Shown here: positions 23,036-36,100 of the stretch, piece after piece
Layout of the letters: each line of letters begins with the position of its first letter
Numbering within the stretch: position 1 is the first letter of the stretch
From: Melitaea cinxia
Lineage: Eukaryota > Arthropoda > Insecta > Lepidoptera > Nymphalidae
Length of the DNA: 64,000 nucleotides
Direction of reading: 5' to 3'
NCBI RefSeq assembly: GCF_905220565.1
Contig: NC_059398.1
Location: forward strand, 4,673,177 to 4,737,176
Notes under the pieces: generated by a model
The model's database searches: none
Told to the model about the DNA's origin: nothing
Seen by the model: the letters and a program-made list of their open reading frames with translations, nothing else
Translations under genes and position numbers: made by a program

Positions 23036-23455
23036 TAACCAACTTCAAAAAAAGGAGGAGGTTACTCAATTCGACCATATATATATAATTTTTTTTTATT
23101 TATGTTCGGGGATAACTCCATCGTTTATGAACTGATTTTGATAATTCTTTTTTTGTTGGAGAGGATATACCCCTAGTTTGGTACAATGATAAGGAAACCA
23201 GGATCTGATGATAGGATCCCAGAGAAATCGAAATAACTTTTTACGGGGTGTACCGATTTTAATCATTTTTAATTTAATCGAAAGCTGATGTTTATCAGGT
23301 GGTCACATTTAAATTTCATTGTGATCTGATTACAACTTGGGAGTAATCTTTGATAATGTGTATTAACTTAACTATTTTTTTGTCTACCTACATTGTATTA
23401 CTTGTCGATATAATTGAAGTCAGTTTTTCTTCGTTTGCCTGCAAACACAATTACA
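23036..23455 (-). repeat. MITE family M, minus copy
   Basis: Begins AACCAACTTCAAAAAAAGGA and ends GAAGTCAGTTTTTCTTCGTT / TGCCTGCAAACACAATTA. It sits between the convergent ARL6IP1 and PPIP5K 3' ends. Confidence 0.75.
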
Positions 23456-24292
23456 TTCTTAGTGGTACTAGTATGTTCATAATAAAGTGTCTTACTAAGT
23501 CATATAAATGTTATATACCCAGTAACTTCGTGATATAGTTGTGGTAAAAATAATATTAAAAAATGCATATTTTTAGAATTTAATTACAAAAAGAAAAATA
23601 AATTTGTATTTATCAAATTAATATGAACAAAAATATGAGGGTAGGCATAAATATAATCTATAAACATAAAATTGTAACCAGCCAATTTTAACAGTGTATA
23701 TTATATAATATTTAAGAAAAATAAATATTTCTTTAGGATTTTCCTGTTGGTTGTCCTGGCTTTACATACAAACTGATGTATGTTTCATATTTTTAATCCT
23801 AAAGGCCTAATTGAATCTGATGTAGGTTGCATGTAGTATAATTCTGTCAACATAATTTTGTACACATATAATCAACTCAGATTAAGTTGCAGGTGTATAA
23901 TTAAAACAAAGATACGTGTTTGAATATGTCAAATATATTTCATCAAAATTCTTATTTCATCTACAGTTATTAAATTAATGGACAAGCAGAAAACTTAATG
24001 CACAATATCACACATTTTCTCTGATGATTCAGCATCATGTTCATTATCTGAAAATTTTATATCACATTTAACTACTTATATTACTTATTTGTTTCATTTT
24101 CTCTAACATGAAAAAGATAATTAAAAAAAAATAGCCTCATAATGTAAAATAATGGAGTGATAAATACAATAACGAAAACTATACATAAATGTTGCTTTAT
24201 ATAAATCATTTAAAAGTGTCTTCTTAAAAAATGTAAACAATGATAATAATGAGTAATATAAATGAATGATGTGACCCCTCCAAAAAAACTAC

Positions 24293-27200
24293 TTAACTAT
24301 TTTGATTCTCAGTTATAGTGAAGCCAGGTTTTACGTTGCAAGTTTTAGCTTTAGTGACTAGCGGCGCGACTGCGAGAGGCCCGCCGTCACCGTGTTCTAC
24401 CAAATTACTGTTGGACTTACTCTCACTCGACGAGCCCGCTTTTAGTAAATCTTCTGACACTAGTGTCGTCGTGAATCTACTGCTCGACACGCCCGTCTGC
24501 GAATTGTGATTATTACTTTTCTGGGCACTACTATCACTATATCTTCTACTCCCATTGTTAAGTTCAGCATTAATTTTCGATATATTATCTTTACTCTGTA
24601 AGTTCAGCGATTCTAAATTATTACCGTACTGCAAGCGATCTTTAACACATTTATTTTTAATGTCACTCTCTATGTTAAAATTTTTACTACTCGAGGGGAT
24701 ATCTTTATAAAACGTCTCCTTAGTTTCTTGGAAACTGAGGCCGTACAAGTCGAGGGGCGCGGAGCTCGTAGAGGGTTCGCTGTAGTCTATTTTCGTCGAC
24801 GTATCGGAGTCGTGGGAGCTGAGATCGTTTTTAATCAATTTCATCAAGGAACCGCTGCCATCGATTGACAACGTTTCCTCATCGTCTTCACCTTCGGCAC
24901 TCTACAAAATATATCATGTACTTTTAAAATCTTTAATCCATTAGTCACGTGATGTTTTTAGCAACCCTCCCACGAGGGAGGATATGAACCCTAAAATAAC
25001 GTGTATTTTTTTGCGAAAAGTATACTGAAATTTCTATAATATTATCTTTAAATACAGATATAAAAATTAAGTATTGTGATACAAGTTTCTAGATAAATAC
25101 ACGTGATATCTCATTAGACCTCCCTCCTTGAGATGTTTTGTGATCGAGGCGCACGTGCCAGCGGACGACGCCTTACCAGTAAGTCGTGGTCGGTGAGCGA
25201 GCCGGCGGTGGCCTCGTTGCTGTTGAACTCCAGCTCCGACGCGGCCGACAGCGGGGTCACGTCGCCGCTAATAGACGAACCTGCGCAGCGGACACAACGC
25301 CTCTATTACTACCGAGATTTTTACATTAGCACTCATTTAATATCACGTCTGTACGTGCAATATGGTTTTATATCGTTTCACTTCAGCCTTTCGCAGTCCA
25401 CTGCTGGATATAGGCCTCCACAAGTTCGCACCAAAATGGAATGAGTCACCACGCTGGGCAGGCGGGTTGGTGACCGCAGGGCTGGATTTCTCGCACCGAA
25501 GACGCTGCTGCTCGTCTTCGGCCTGCGTGTTTCAAAGCCAGCAGTTGGATGGTTATCCCGCCATCGGTCGGCTTTTTAAGTTCAAAGGTGGTAGTGGAAC
25601 TGTATTATCCCTTAGTCGCCTCTTACGACACCCACGGGAAGAGGGGGTGGCTATATTCTTTATTGCTGTAACCACACAGCAAGGTTTGGTTTTATATAGA
25701 TTTAGTTAAATACTTTGTGTAAAGTTTACATCATGCATCTGGGACTTTAGCAGAAGTATATTAATCGATGCTATAGCGTGCAGTGAAGGATGATATCATG
25801 CAGACACCAGACAGACTGAATGTGTAGTGCAGATAAAACTAAAAAAAAAATGTTTTTGAAGAAGTATCATTATAACAAAACTAAATGTTGCTCGCATTGA
25901 AATTACGTCTAAAATGAAGTAACTACCTAGTTATAATTTTGGTGTATTTATCTACCATTCGTTACACACATACTAGGATAATTTCAATCATTTTGAAATA
26001 GTAGTATTGACTGTTTCGATAAGTATACCGACTACTCATTCTAATAAACGATGTTTTACTATAACCTCTTGTTCATGTTGTGTGGTGCCAGGCAGATGGT
26101 GGTGGGTGGTAGTAGTGGTTAGTGGTAGGTGGTAAGTGGTAGATGGTGAGTGGTTGACGGTGTGTCGCGGTACCTGCGGCGCACGCTAGCAGGCCGGAGC
26201 TGAGCGCGCACAGCGTGGCCGCCTCCCCCTCCCACTCGGGGAGTTTGCTCGCCACATTTCTACTCCAATTGCTACTGGAATCCATAACGTTAAATTGCAC
26301 TACACCTCCCGAGGGTCAGCCCTGTGTGTTCTCGGCGACAGATTTTGTAATCGACTTTCTAATTATTTTTTGTTGGTTTATTAAATAAATGCTCTCGAGT
26401 CGAATACAAATCCCCGTGACGATTCGATTGAGTCAAATATGTAGCAACATAAAAGACAGTGATAAAAACATTAAGATGAAAATGATTTATTGTCTATTAA
26501 ACAAAAATAAAAAAGCCTTTAAAATTAGCACTTATTGCTGGCAACAGTCAAACGATGAGCGAAGTTGGATCTTAAAAAAGTATTCCGAATTTTAATCAAA
26601 ATAAACAATTGCCAATAAAAAATCATGATCTGTTCTTATACACAACAGATACACATCTTACGAAACTAAGAAATCAATCTTAAGAAAATTTTCTGTTTTC
26701 TGGAGCACCCGTATTCACTGGACCAGTCTGAGTGTCATTCGGAAGACATAATTAAGGTTAGCAAGTGACAACCAAACACTAAACTGAACCGCTAAAGTGT
26801 GCATTCCTCCGTTTACATCGATATTCACACATGCACTTCGTAGATTCGTTGTAAACGGTGGAACTTTGCCGAATATATTTTTTTTACCTCTCCGAAGAGT
26901 TGTTCTTATTTTCTGAATTAGAAGCGTAATTAGAATTTGGTGATGAGGGTTCAGCAGAAGACAGACCACTGGGCAGCTCGCAGGATGACGACATCAGAGA
27001 GGAGGGACCGCTCCAACCCACGCCTAGTTTAATTTTACACATTTAATAAAAGCATAATTTAAAATAATAGTTGAAATAATTGAGAATGTTTAATGAATAT
27101 GTTTTTAAATTTGTTATCAGATTAGTAATTTAAACATAATTTAATCCCCTTATAACTTAGGGGTACGAAAAATACATGTTGGCCGATCTTCAGACCTACT

Positions 27201-30200
27201 CGATATGCACACAAAATTTCATAAAAATCGGTTCAGCCGTTTCGGAGGAGAATGGTAACTAACATTGTGACACGAGAATTTTAATATATAAAATAACTTT
27301 AGACAAATGGGTTCTGTCCTAGTACTTTTTTTATTTTTATTTTTTATTTTACTTTTATTTTTTTATTTCTTACTTTATATCTTTACTTCGAAGTAATCGT
27401 AAGAAGTAATAATAAAAATCATATATGATAGAATTGATAGGTAGTAAAAGTCGGATTAGGTAAAAAGATACGATCTTATATCATCGGATAATAGGAGTCG
27501 TATGAAGTCGGACAATTTCGTAAAAGCCGAGGGTCACGGGGTGATAGGTGGGTATCACGGGGTGATAGGTGGGTGTCACGGGGTGGTAGGTGGGTGTCAC
27601 GGGGTGATAGGTGGGTGTCGCGGGGTGATAGGTGGGTGTCGTGGGGCGGTAGGTGGGTGTCACGGGATGGTAGGTGGGTGTCCCGGGGTGGAGGGAGGGT
27701 GTCGCGCGTAAGGCAGGGCGGGTCGTTACTGTTGGTGGGCGAGGGCTGCTTGGGCGCGGGAGGCGTGCCCAGCAGCACGGGCGCCGCCGTGACGCGCTCC
27801 AGGAAGGCGTCCAGCTGGCGCAGCGACAGCGCGTTGTGGAGCGTCTCCAGCGGCCGGATGGCGGGCACCCCTCCGAACCCCTCCAGCGCCGCTGTGGACC
27901 CACCGCTCACGTGAAATCTCAGCTCGACATACAATTTTCGAAGGTATTGTTTCCATTGTTTATATATTTATGCATTTGGCATACGTTGAAATACGCAGAG
28001 GACGTTTAAAGATAAGCTAAGATTATTGAGGCACGGCAGGAAATATCTTACTTAAAATCTCGAGCAGTCAATATGGAGAAGTACGTCAACCTTACAGACG
28101 ATCGCAGCTAATTAATATTGCTCTCAAATAGTATTGTGTTCTTGTGGTGAGGTGGCTAGAGCTCCCGGTGAGTGTGAGGGGTAAGGTTGGCAACGGGTTT
28201 GCCATGCTTTGATCTGGCTTTACCGGCATCTATAAGTTGCGGTAATCGCTTACCATCAGGTAAGACGTACGCTTATTTTCCGGCCTAATCGTATAAAAAA
28301 GCGAATTTTGACGTACTGTTGCTAGCGGTGGCGGTCGGGATCATGACCCGCAGGTTGGGCGCCGAGCTGGAGCCGGAGATGACGGCGGTGCTGAACAGCC
28401 CCGCGGCGCCGGGCAGCTTGCCGCGCGCGCCCAGCCCCAGCATCTTGAGGTAGCTCATCTGGCCGGCGATGCTGTGCCGCTGGCGCCGCCCTGCGCCCCA
28501 CACGCTACAGGCCGCGCCCTCGGCCCCGGGCGGGCCCCCCGGCGGGCCCCCGGCCGGCCCCCCGGGGCCTGACTGCGGCCACGAGCGGCCCCCGAACGTG
28601 ATCGCGGACAGCGGCAGCTCGTTAGTGGACGACTCGACGCCCTCGACGTTCACGAGCGGCGTCGGAGGAGTCGGGGTGAGCGGGGGAGGTGGTAGTGCGA
28701 GTGGGTCTGGGCGTGGGGTTACGTGAGCGATACGATACGAAATGCGACGGACGGTTACGTGTCGAATGCGAGAGGGGTATCGTTAGAGACGGGGTGGTGA
28801 TAAAAGAAAATACATTAGTTTCTCGTTTTAGAAGAAGGTACTATTATATATAAAGTATTCTCGTAATATGTTATATATAGAATAGCGAGTAATAGTGAGC
28901 GTCGAAGCGTGACGGTAATGACAGATTGCGATAGAGCGCGGTCGAAAAGATCCGAATTCCAAAGCGCACCGTGTGCGTTGTCGGACCACTGTTTGGCCAA
29001 ATGCTAGTCTCCGAGTCACTAGACTTCTCTCCCGTTCACACGAATATGACCGAAAAAGAAAAGTCGCAACGGTTACTAGCATTTTTTTTGCAATCTTTTG
29101 TTTCGAATAATTTGTATAGTTTTATTCTATTTATCGTTATTGGTTAAACATGTCATGCAAACTCAAACAATAGTCAAACGAACACACATTTGTGAGGAGC
29201 AAGAATGCAACGCAAACACACAAAATCGTCGACCAGAATGAGCTTAAATTGACAGCGATGCGCTGCCATGCGATGTTTCTACACACTCCAAAATACATAA
29301 GTCAAATAATACACAAAATTATAAAAATAAACATTTAACATTTTTAAGTAGTGAACTGAAACTACATTCAAAATAAGTTTTAATAAATTACTAAACGTAA
29401 AATCCTTGCAGAATAAAACTACTATTGTGATAAAAGATACAGTTAAGTTCGACACAAAAGAATCTTATTAATACATGCAATTTTTTTTTATAAAAAATGG
29501 CTTGGAATATCAAAAATGCGCGTAACAAAGCAGTTACCGAGAAATCTAAGGTACCAAATATGACACTAACATCTGATCAAACATCAGGGAAAGATAAGAA
29601 ACTATAGAAATAAAAGGTTTGTTTACCTAACTTGTCTGTCAAATCTGTCAATGAATGCCTCAATGTATGCTTCAATGTAATAAAATAACTTCGACATGAG
29701 GTAGACTGTTTGTGAGACAAAAAAAAACAGTTACTTTTGAGTCACATCTTACACATTACAAATTCCTTAAAATACAAAGTAAAAATCTTTTAAATAGCAA
29801 CAGAGATAAAATTATTTAGTTCGTAATGGACACTAATAGCCTAAATATTTTCTTTCTAAATATATATTTTTTTCAGTCCAATACTTTTATCCGACTGCCG
29901 TTAATTAAGGCACACCAAGATATGGCTCTGCTGGCTGGTAAGAACGTTAGTACAACAATAACTATACAATCAAACAATTTACATAACTTTTAGTTTTGTA
30001 ATTCATATTAGTTTCAGTTGCAAGTAGCATATCAGTTGCAATTGATAGTTTTACGGCCGAACCCAATATTCAATCTATCTCTGGTTATGTCCTACTAGAG
30101 ACAGAAATATCTATCTATCATTTATTTTACTGACCCAATAAACTTGTCGACGATAGGCAATCTTATCCTTCAAAGCTGTCTATCGACGAGAGGGAGGATA

Positions 30201-33154
30201 GCTTACTAGAGATAACAGTTCGTAACATTTTTGAATATCATATCAAAAATTGACCGCTCTAGCGGGGTTCGAACCCGCGTCTCCGACTTGCCGTGTCGGC
30301 GCTCTAGCCAATTAAGCTATGGAACGATGCACCCGCTCGAGCGAAATTTTCGATATGATAATTTTTAATTTTCGGTTTAAGCGAACCGTGGCGCCGTCTA
30401 TAGTGAGCTCTTTACAGAAACCCGTAACTATTCAAAGTTTCATATTACAATGAAAATCTTTGACAGGAGACGACACCATGCTATTTTTAATATCTAAGAT
30501 TTTTATTTTTTTTGTGTTACCCACATTAGGAATTCTAAACATTTTTGAATATCATATCAAAAATTGACCGCTCTAGCGGGGTTCGAACCCGCGTCTCCGA
30601 CTTGCCGTGTCGGCGCTCTAGCCAATTAAGCTATGGAACGATGCACCCGCTAATTGGCTAGAGCGCCGACACGGCAAGTCGGAGACGCGGGTTCGAACCC
30701 CGCTAGAGCGGTCAATTTTTGATATGATATTCAAAAATGTTTAGAATTCCTAATGTGGGTAACACAAAAAAATAAAAATCTTAGATATAACAGTTCGTAT
30801 GAAAATGACAGTGTAAGCGTCCCAATAATAATAGAGTTCTATCTGTCAGTAACGTTGGTTATCTTTAGTAACAACAATATCCGATCTAGAGTTTTCGGGG
30901 GATAACTAAGATTTATTAATTGCAAAAGTATGTTCTTTGTTTAAAATAAAATTAATTTCGAGTGAAAAATAATGGCAGACTCAAGTTCAAGTAGCAGTTC
31001 AAGTGATATTGCTCTTTTGCAACAATTAATTGAATAAAAATATTATGTTTCTTGTGAAATAATACTTACTTTACTCATCTTGTGAATAAAACAAACAATT
31101 TGGTGAATGATTGTACCTATAATTTGCAATGATTTGTATAATTTGAATTTTGATTTGTAAAAAAATTATACAAATTCAAACGAAACAACGCGTGCAACGA
31201 TTCAATAAAGCGTAATGGCGTCGTAGCGTCTTTTCGTGTCGTGTTAAAACGTTCCGTTACTAGATTTACCATGGATTCCATATTAAAATAATATCATTTA
31301 TTATAAATTAAAAAGTCTGTGTAAAAATTAATTTGTCCATATTTTTATAAAACAAGATTACTTTAATATGAATAAAATTTGTATGACAAATTTAAATACT
31401 ACAAAACATCTGTGTAACATAACTGAGGCCGTCTGTGACGCTGCGTATACTGGAATGTAAAGAAGAGCTTAGGTAGCCGGTCTATCTACAGCTAACTGGA
31501 GATAGTAGTCCCCTATGCGAATTATTGGGACAACTACAAAGGATAGATTGTTAGTTATTAGCAGTCGATGATAACTACCTATCTCTATCTTTAGATTGAA
31601 TATTGGGTTCGGCCGTTAGTGTCAGCTGTCGTGTCACGGTAAGGAACTCGTAGAGTTGAAGATAAAAAATTGTCAATACTAGTTGTTACTTTCACTACTA
31701 ATTAAATATAAAGTCAAATATTATTTTATAATAAGTTTAAGAAGTAATCTTATTTTATGATAAATATTTTTTATTTAACTGTAAATTCATTGCTTAGTTA
31801 TATTTTAAAAATGGCATAAGCGTTATTTAAATTAAAGAATCCGTTCTCAATTCTCAATTATTGGACAATCTATTATCTCTTGTATTTACATCTTCAGTGA
31901 AAGATACAAGTTTCTTGGAAGCGATGAAATATTTAATTAACATATAATAGATGTTAATTAATGGCTATAAAATGTTCCTGCTCGTCCGTGACACGACACA
32001 GTTAGTCAGCTACACACGCGTCTGTATGTGCTTGTGTGTTTGTATGTCTTACCATTGTCGTGGGTCTGCTTGTGTTGGTCGTAACTACGCGCACGTGGCT
32101 GGGGCTCTTCGACGTCTTTAGTTTCCTTTTCCTCCCTCTGAAAGCGAAAATATTAATTTTGTAAAATGACATCGACATCGTTTATAAAAATGTGATTTTA
32201 TTTCAACACATATCACAACACTTATTGGCAGAATTATTACATTGTCGCTATAAAACTTAGTGTCACTGGTCATTGACATAAGGAATAAATGTGTACTTAA
32301 TTTTAAAAGGAGATTATCAGTAGCATCTGCAATACCTAGTCGTCGGTGGTGGTCGGTAGTAAGTGATAATAAATTTAAAACCGGAGACAACAGGGATAGA
32401 GGGAGATAGCAGTGGGCTAGTAAGTCTCAAGCAGGCGGCCGCTTCCAAATGTGTATCCGGTGTAGCCGGTGTAGTCGGTGGGCCGGTGGGTCGGTGGACC
32501 GGTGGGTCGGTGGACCGGTGGGTCGGTGGGCCGGTGGGTCGGTGGGCCGGTAGGTTGGTGGGTCGGTGGGCCGGTGGGCCGGTAGGTCGGTGGGTCGGTG
32601 GGCCGGTAGGTCGGTGGGTCGGTGGGCCGGTAGGTCGGTGGGTCGGTGGGCCGGTAGGTCGGTGGGCCGGTGTGAGCGGTACGCACGGGCGGGTCGCAGG
32701 GCGCGCACGCCCGCAGCTCCTCGCTGAGGCGCGCGGCGAGCGCGGACGCCTCGTGCCCGCTCACCGTGTAGTGCAGGTTGCTGTGGCCATACCAAAGGTT
32801 CCTTATATATATATAATAAATACCTACACAACACACACACACAGTCGTCTGTTCCTAAAGTAAGCAACTTAATACTTTTTTCGATAGATATACTTATAAA
32901 TAATACATATATAAATAAATATATATATGTAGGATGTGTAACTTTAAAGACGAATGCATGGAAGGGAATGTAAAAGTGAGTATGCATGATGTGAAGGATG
33001 ATTGACATTGACAGACGAACGTGTGACAGAGAGTGTGGGTGTGGCGCTAAGAGAGTGAAGACGACAAGACGTGCATAATTTTATTTCTCTGTGTATTCGA
33101 TTAAATCAGTATTTTAACGACTGTGGATTTTTTGATTTTATATATTTTTTGATT

Positions 33155-33192
<38 letters not shown>

Positions 33193-36100
33193 CACCCAGA
33201 CTCGTGGTGAGAATCGAACCCACAACCCTCGGAGCAGAAAGCAGGTCACTACAAACCGCACCAACAGGCTAGTCAAGTTAAACTTCTAACGCACGCGGCA
33301 CGCCAGACTTGGGTAGTAAGCTGGTGAATGCATAACGAGCGCGTTACGAAAAGTGTGATTGGGCGAGGCGAACAGCGGTTGAGAGGGAGATGTAAGTTAG
33401 CGAAAATAGAAAGTTTTACCATTTATTAGTGTTATGATATATAGCCTTCCTCGATAAATGGGCTATCTAACACTGAAATAATTTTTCAAATCAGACCAAT
33501 ATATCCTGAGATTAGCGCGTTCAAACTATCTCTTCAGCTTTATAATATTAGTATCGTGTAAAATTCGAAATGTTCGGTGCGTCGTAATGAAGTACACGGT
33601 CATCTGTTCCTATGGTAAGCAACTTAATGCTTGTGTTACACGTAACAGCCGACTGTTATAACACTTATAACTATATTATTTTCGAAATTAATTGTATGTT
33701 CTTATACAACATCTTTTACCCAGCTCACTTACCAAATAGGTATAGGATCGGAGGGTTTCAGCTTCGATTTGGAAACCTTCCTCGGTGAAAATGTACAGTC
33801 CATTTCATCCAGATTATCCTAAAATTAATTAAAAAAAATTAGAAATATATAACCTTCATACTTACATTTAATAACTTGATAGTGATTTTTCATATAACTA
33901 AATTTATAAGTAATAAAAACAATAAAAACATTTTTTTTTGTTAATGATAGACCATTTAATTCTTGGTTAAACAGAACTACCTAGCAATTTGATCAGTTCA
34001 CTCTTAAATTAATTACTGCTGTGTGGCTACGGCAGTAAAGAATATAGCCATCCTTTCTTTTCCTGTGAGTGTCGTAAGAGGCGACTAAGGGGTAACACAG
34101 TTCCACTACCACCTTGGAATATAAAAAGTCGACCGATGGTGGGATAACCATCTAACTGCTGGCTTTAAATACACAGGCCGAAGACGGGCAGCAGCGCCTT
34201 CGGTGCGACAAAGCCAGTACTGCGGTCACCAACCCGCCTGCCCAGCGTGGTGACTATGGTCAAAACACATGAGTTCCTGCCATTTTTGGCGCGAACTTGT
34301 GGAAGACATGTCCAACAGTGGACTGTGATAGGCTATAGTGATGATGATGAGTGATGAAAATTAATTACACAGGCCATATGGGGTCCTTTTGGTTTGGTGA
34401 AATGAAATTTTTATTTTTTAACTAGCAAGTATGTTTCTTATGTATCATTTCAATGCGCTGAACTGAAATCCGAAGTTGATCCGAAATTCGGATTTAGCGC
34501 ATCGAAATACATAAACCTAAATGGGTCTGGTCAAAGAACTTTTTTTGTGGGCCAGTATTATTGTTTGAACTTACTGGTTGCAAGGTTTCCTGGCTGGCCA
34601 TCTGATCGTCTTCACCCTCTTCTTCTATACATTTCACCTCATCAGACGGACTCTGTTATAAATAAAATATATTGATTAGTATTTTAATTCCATTTGTGCA
34701 CCAAATATCGCGTTATGCAAATTACATATCAACCTTAGAACAAGTTATTCTCGAGGAAAGGTTGTTTTGAAAATTTAATTTCTTAATTAATGTCGAGATG
34801 TTTAGGCCATAAATAAAAAGAGGAGGAAAAGAGGTTGTTCGCAATAGAAAGTGTACAGATAGCGGAGTGATTTTTACGCAGATTAACAGAATAATAATGA
34901 CGGCAATTATAAGGTAAGATTACTCGTACATGTTTTGTCAAATATTATTTCATATTTTATATACGTTTGTGTACGTCAACTTTTGTTTACACCGCCATTT
35001 TAATGCAAGTAAGCACATTTTACTTATTAAATTCAATGTAAAAACAGCACTCGTGGAGTTCAGTTATTTCTTACTTAGCTCCTCCTATTGGACGCCTACA
35101 AACGGTTCCGTACAAAATTTTAGTAGCAATTTAGATAGGTGGGTGCGACGGTAATTGTGTGTGTGTAGTAGCATACCGAGTTGTTGGTGGTGGAGTGGTT
35201 GCGGCTGTGCGGCCGGAAGCCGGGCCCGGGCGGCAGGTTCTTCTGCACGCAGCAGTTCACGCCCGGGCTGAAGTGCAGCTCCACGTGGAACCTGCGGGGG
35301 GGCCAATGTTGAACTTGGTGTTGTTAGTGGCGGACCCGGCTGACGTCGTCTTTATACAAATAGGTCGCCAAACAAGGCTCACCTGATGGTAAGCAGTTAC
35401 CGTAGCCTATAGACGCCTGCCATACCAGAAGCATTGCAAACGCGTTGACGACCCTACCAGAGACACTCTTCAGGATCTCAGGCCACCTTACCACTGGAAC
35501 GCAACACTTCTTGAGAGCAGTATTATTTAGCTGTGATCTTATGTAGTGTTGAAGTGCTTCCCAGTCGTGCTGCTCCACATTTTGAACAGACCTGCTATGA
35601 CCTAACTCAGTAAAATGTCCTGCCTGGAACGTCACCCCTGCACGTCAAATGTGACATACCGACAGCTGGGCCACTTATACTAATGTTCCAAAGTCCAATT
35701 GTGCATCCGAACAATCCATTAACCCATTAAAATATACACGCAAAATTTCAACCAAATCGGTCCAGCCGTTTAGAAGAAGTAAGGTGAGAAACACACGTAT
35801 AGAAAAATTATATACATACTAGCGATTTCTGATAGTCCATATTTTTGTTACACGATAAGTAATCACAAACATATCATATACTAAAACCTTCTCCAAAACA
35901 AGCTGCATCTTATAGTATAGGTATTGTTCTGATTGATTCAGTAGTTTTCGCAATATTACCGAACAAAAAAAAACCAGCTCTCCATTTATTAGTATAGAAA
36001 GATAGATATTAAGAATAAGATTATGCTGGAAAGAACTTATTACTTTGATCTTTTTTTTATAAGTCTTGCCTCTGGATCTATCAGTTTGATAATGAGTTGA

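Larger units (their letters stand above)
30054..31615 (+). mobile_element. Harbinger-like (PIF) non-autonomous element
   Basis: Inverted ends CGGCCGAACCCAATATTCAA are identical at both sides (right end as complement). They are flanked by TTA at 30051-30053 and 31616-31618, the 3-bp TWA duplication typical of PIF/Harbinger. The interior (about 1.56 kb) holds a relic start codon region at 30972 and nested tRNA-like foldback sequence at 30228-30788. It lies in the 3.3-kb intron between PPIP5K exons 22 and 23. Confidence 0.75.

Noticed and set aside
27481..27914. Long open frames on both strands across 27.5-27.9 kb
   Set aside because: They are produced by the 21-bp array and by GC-rich exon 24; only the minus-strand exon 27891-27730 is supported by conservation and phase.
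30251..30328. Possible functional tRNA-Ala gene (minus strand)
   Set aside because: A and B boxes and anticodon stem are present, but the acceptor stem does not pair, the base before the anticodon is C, and the unit is repeated with shared flanks, so it is a SINE head.
32363..33008. Plus- and minus-strand open frames of 140-190 codons rich in Gly/Trp or Pro/Thr
   Set aside because: They read through the 8-bp minisatellite; only the exon 32801-32687 is coding with confidence.
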